The position numbers were made by a program, and so were the translations under genes. A stretch of DNA of 5,256 nucleotides from Zoogloea sp. (GTDB taxonomy: Bacteria; Pseudomonadota; Gammaproteobacteria; Burkholderiales; Rhodocyclaceae), in assembly GCA_016790385.1 (NCBI GenBank), contig JAEUNV010000027.1, positions 1 to 5,256 on the forward strand, given 5' to 3'. Shown piece by piece: positions 4,702 through 5,256 of the stretch. Positions within the stretch are counted from its first letter, which is position 1; every line of letters begins with the position of its first letter. The notes under the pieces are model-generated. The model made no database searches. It was not told the DNA's origin and saw only the letters and a list, made by a program, of their open reading frames with translations.

Positions 4702-5256
4702 TCAGTCGCCGCCGCGCATGTACTGCACCTGGAACATGGAGGGCGGGTTCAGCTTGGGATCGACCTGGCCCTTGAACTGGCCGGTGGTGCAGTGCTTGCT
4801 CTGCACGTCCACCATCGAGAAGGCGTCGTCGATGCCGATGCCGGAGCCCTTGTTGATGGGCAGATGGCTGTCCGGATGGGACTTGCCGACCATGAAGACC
4901 TTCCACAGCTCGCCCTTGCGGTCGTAGATCTCGTTGGCACCGTTGAGGTTGCCGAGCTGGGCATCCATGTAGAAGACGCGCTTGCTGACCGGGTGGTTGG
5001 CGTTGACCGGTGCGGCCTCCAGCACATACACCTTGCGCAGCTGCCAAGTGCCTTCGTGGAAGCAGCCGCCCTGCCCGCCGAAGTTCACGTACTTGTAGCC
5101 ATCACCTTCGGCCGGCATGTCGGCGGCCAGCTTCAGCTCGTTGTGGTTCCACATGGGCAGGATCACGTTCTTGGTGCCCTTGTAGGTCCACTTCATGTCG
5201 GAGATGCGGCCGTTGTAGCCTTCGAAGTCCTCGATCATCAGGTCGGAGCCGAGGAA
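4702..5256 (-). CDS. DUF1329 family protein, C-terminal part (5' end outside window)
   Basis: The last 184 codons of a DUF1329 protein are visible, out of about 450 usual for the family; the frame is open to the window edge (FLGSDL precedes the first internal Met at 5238). Recognisable stretches are MIEDFEGYNGRI, WTYKGTK, RKVYVLEA, RVFYMDAQ, EIYDRKGELWK and the C-terminal PPSMFQVQYMRGGD. DUF1329 proteins are predicted LolA/LolB-like envelope proteins of unknown function. They are often encoded next to DUF1302 proteins and RND-type permeases in Gram-negative bacteria, a context suggesting handling of hydrophobic compounds at the outer membrane. The signal peptide would be upstream of the window. 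The visible part has no stops or frame breaks, unlike the remnant at 2903-3032, and it ends at a strong terminator. Confidence 0.88.
   Translation of the reverse strand, partial: FLGSDLMIEDFEGYNGRISDMKWTYKGTKNVILPMWNHNELKLAADMPAEGDGYKYVNFGGQGGCFHEGTWQLRKVYVLEAAPVNANHPVSKRVFYMDAQLGNLNGANEIYDRKGELWKVFMVGKSHPDSHLPINKGSGIGIDDAFSMVDVQSKHCTTGQFKGQVDPKLNPPSMFQVQYMRGGD

Noticed and set aside
1..5256. CRISPR array, rRNA or integrase-linked attachment site
   Set aside because: No regularly spaced repeats, rRNA-like sequence, integrase gene or tRNA gene was seen on either strand.

Overview
The window is GC-rich bacterial DNA with short intergenic gaps, Shine-Dalgarno starts and gene families typical of Pseudomonadota. 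A gamma- or betaproteobacterial chromosome is most likely. That is an inference from the families (PpnN with its full three-part layout, VapBC of the tRNA-fMet type, DUF1329, IS30) and not a taxonomic assignment.

The left half (1-2867) is ordinary housekeeping sequence. The 3' end of a short-chain dehydrogenase gene (+) converges on ppnN (-), which encodes a nucleotide 5'-monophosphate nucleosidase. ppnN is divergently arranged with a stand-alone class I glutamine amidotransferase of the PuuD/peptidase C26 family (+). The 381 bp between these two divergent genes holds an AT-rich promoter island with an operator-like palindrome in front of the amidotransferase gene, and a separate inverted repeat on the ppnN side.

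The right half (2868-5256) is a patchwork. Its right edge is the 3' part of an intact DUF1329 gene (-), closed by a strong intrinsic terminator. About 1.8 kb to the left lies a decayed 130-bp copy of the last ~42 codons of the same kind of gene, in the same orientation, with an in-frame stop and a 2-nt insertion. Between the two copies sit a complete vapBC toxin-antitoxin operon, with its own promoter and tandem operator-like repeats, and a broken IS30-family transposase gene. The transposase gene has an in-frame TAA, a 94-bp unrelated or scrambled segment where its first catalytic Asp should be, and no C-terminal half.

The simplest reading is that a second DUF1329 gene once stood here and was gutted by mobile or accessory DNA, leaving only its 3' tail. 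No wholly new system is evident. The best leads are the DUF1329 remnant, a hairpin at the same position in both DUF1329 copies whose stem differs by compensatory base pairs, the vapBC operator repeats and the scrambled IS30 gene.
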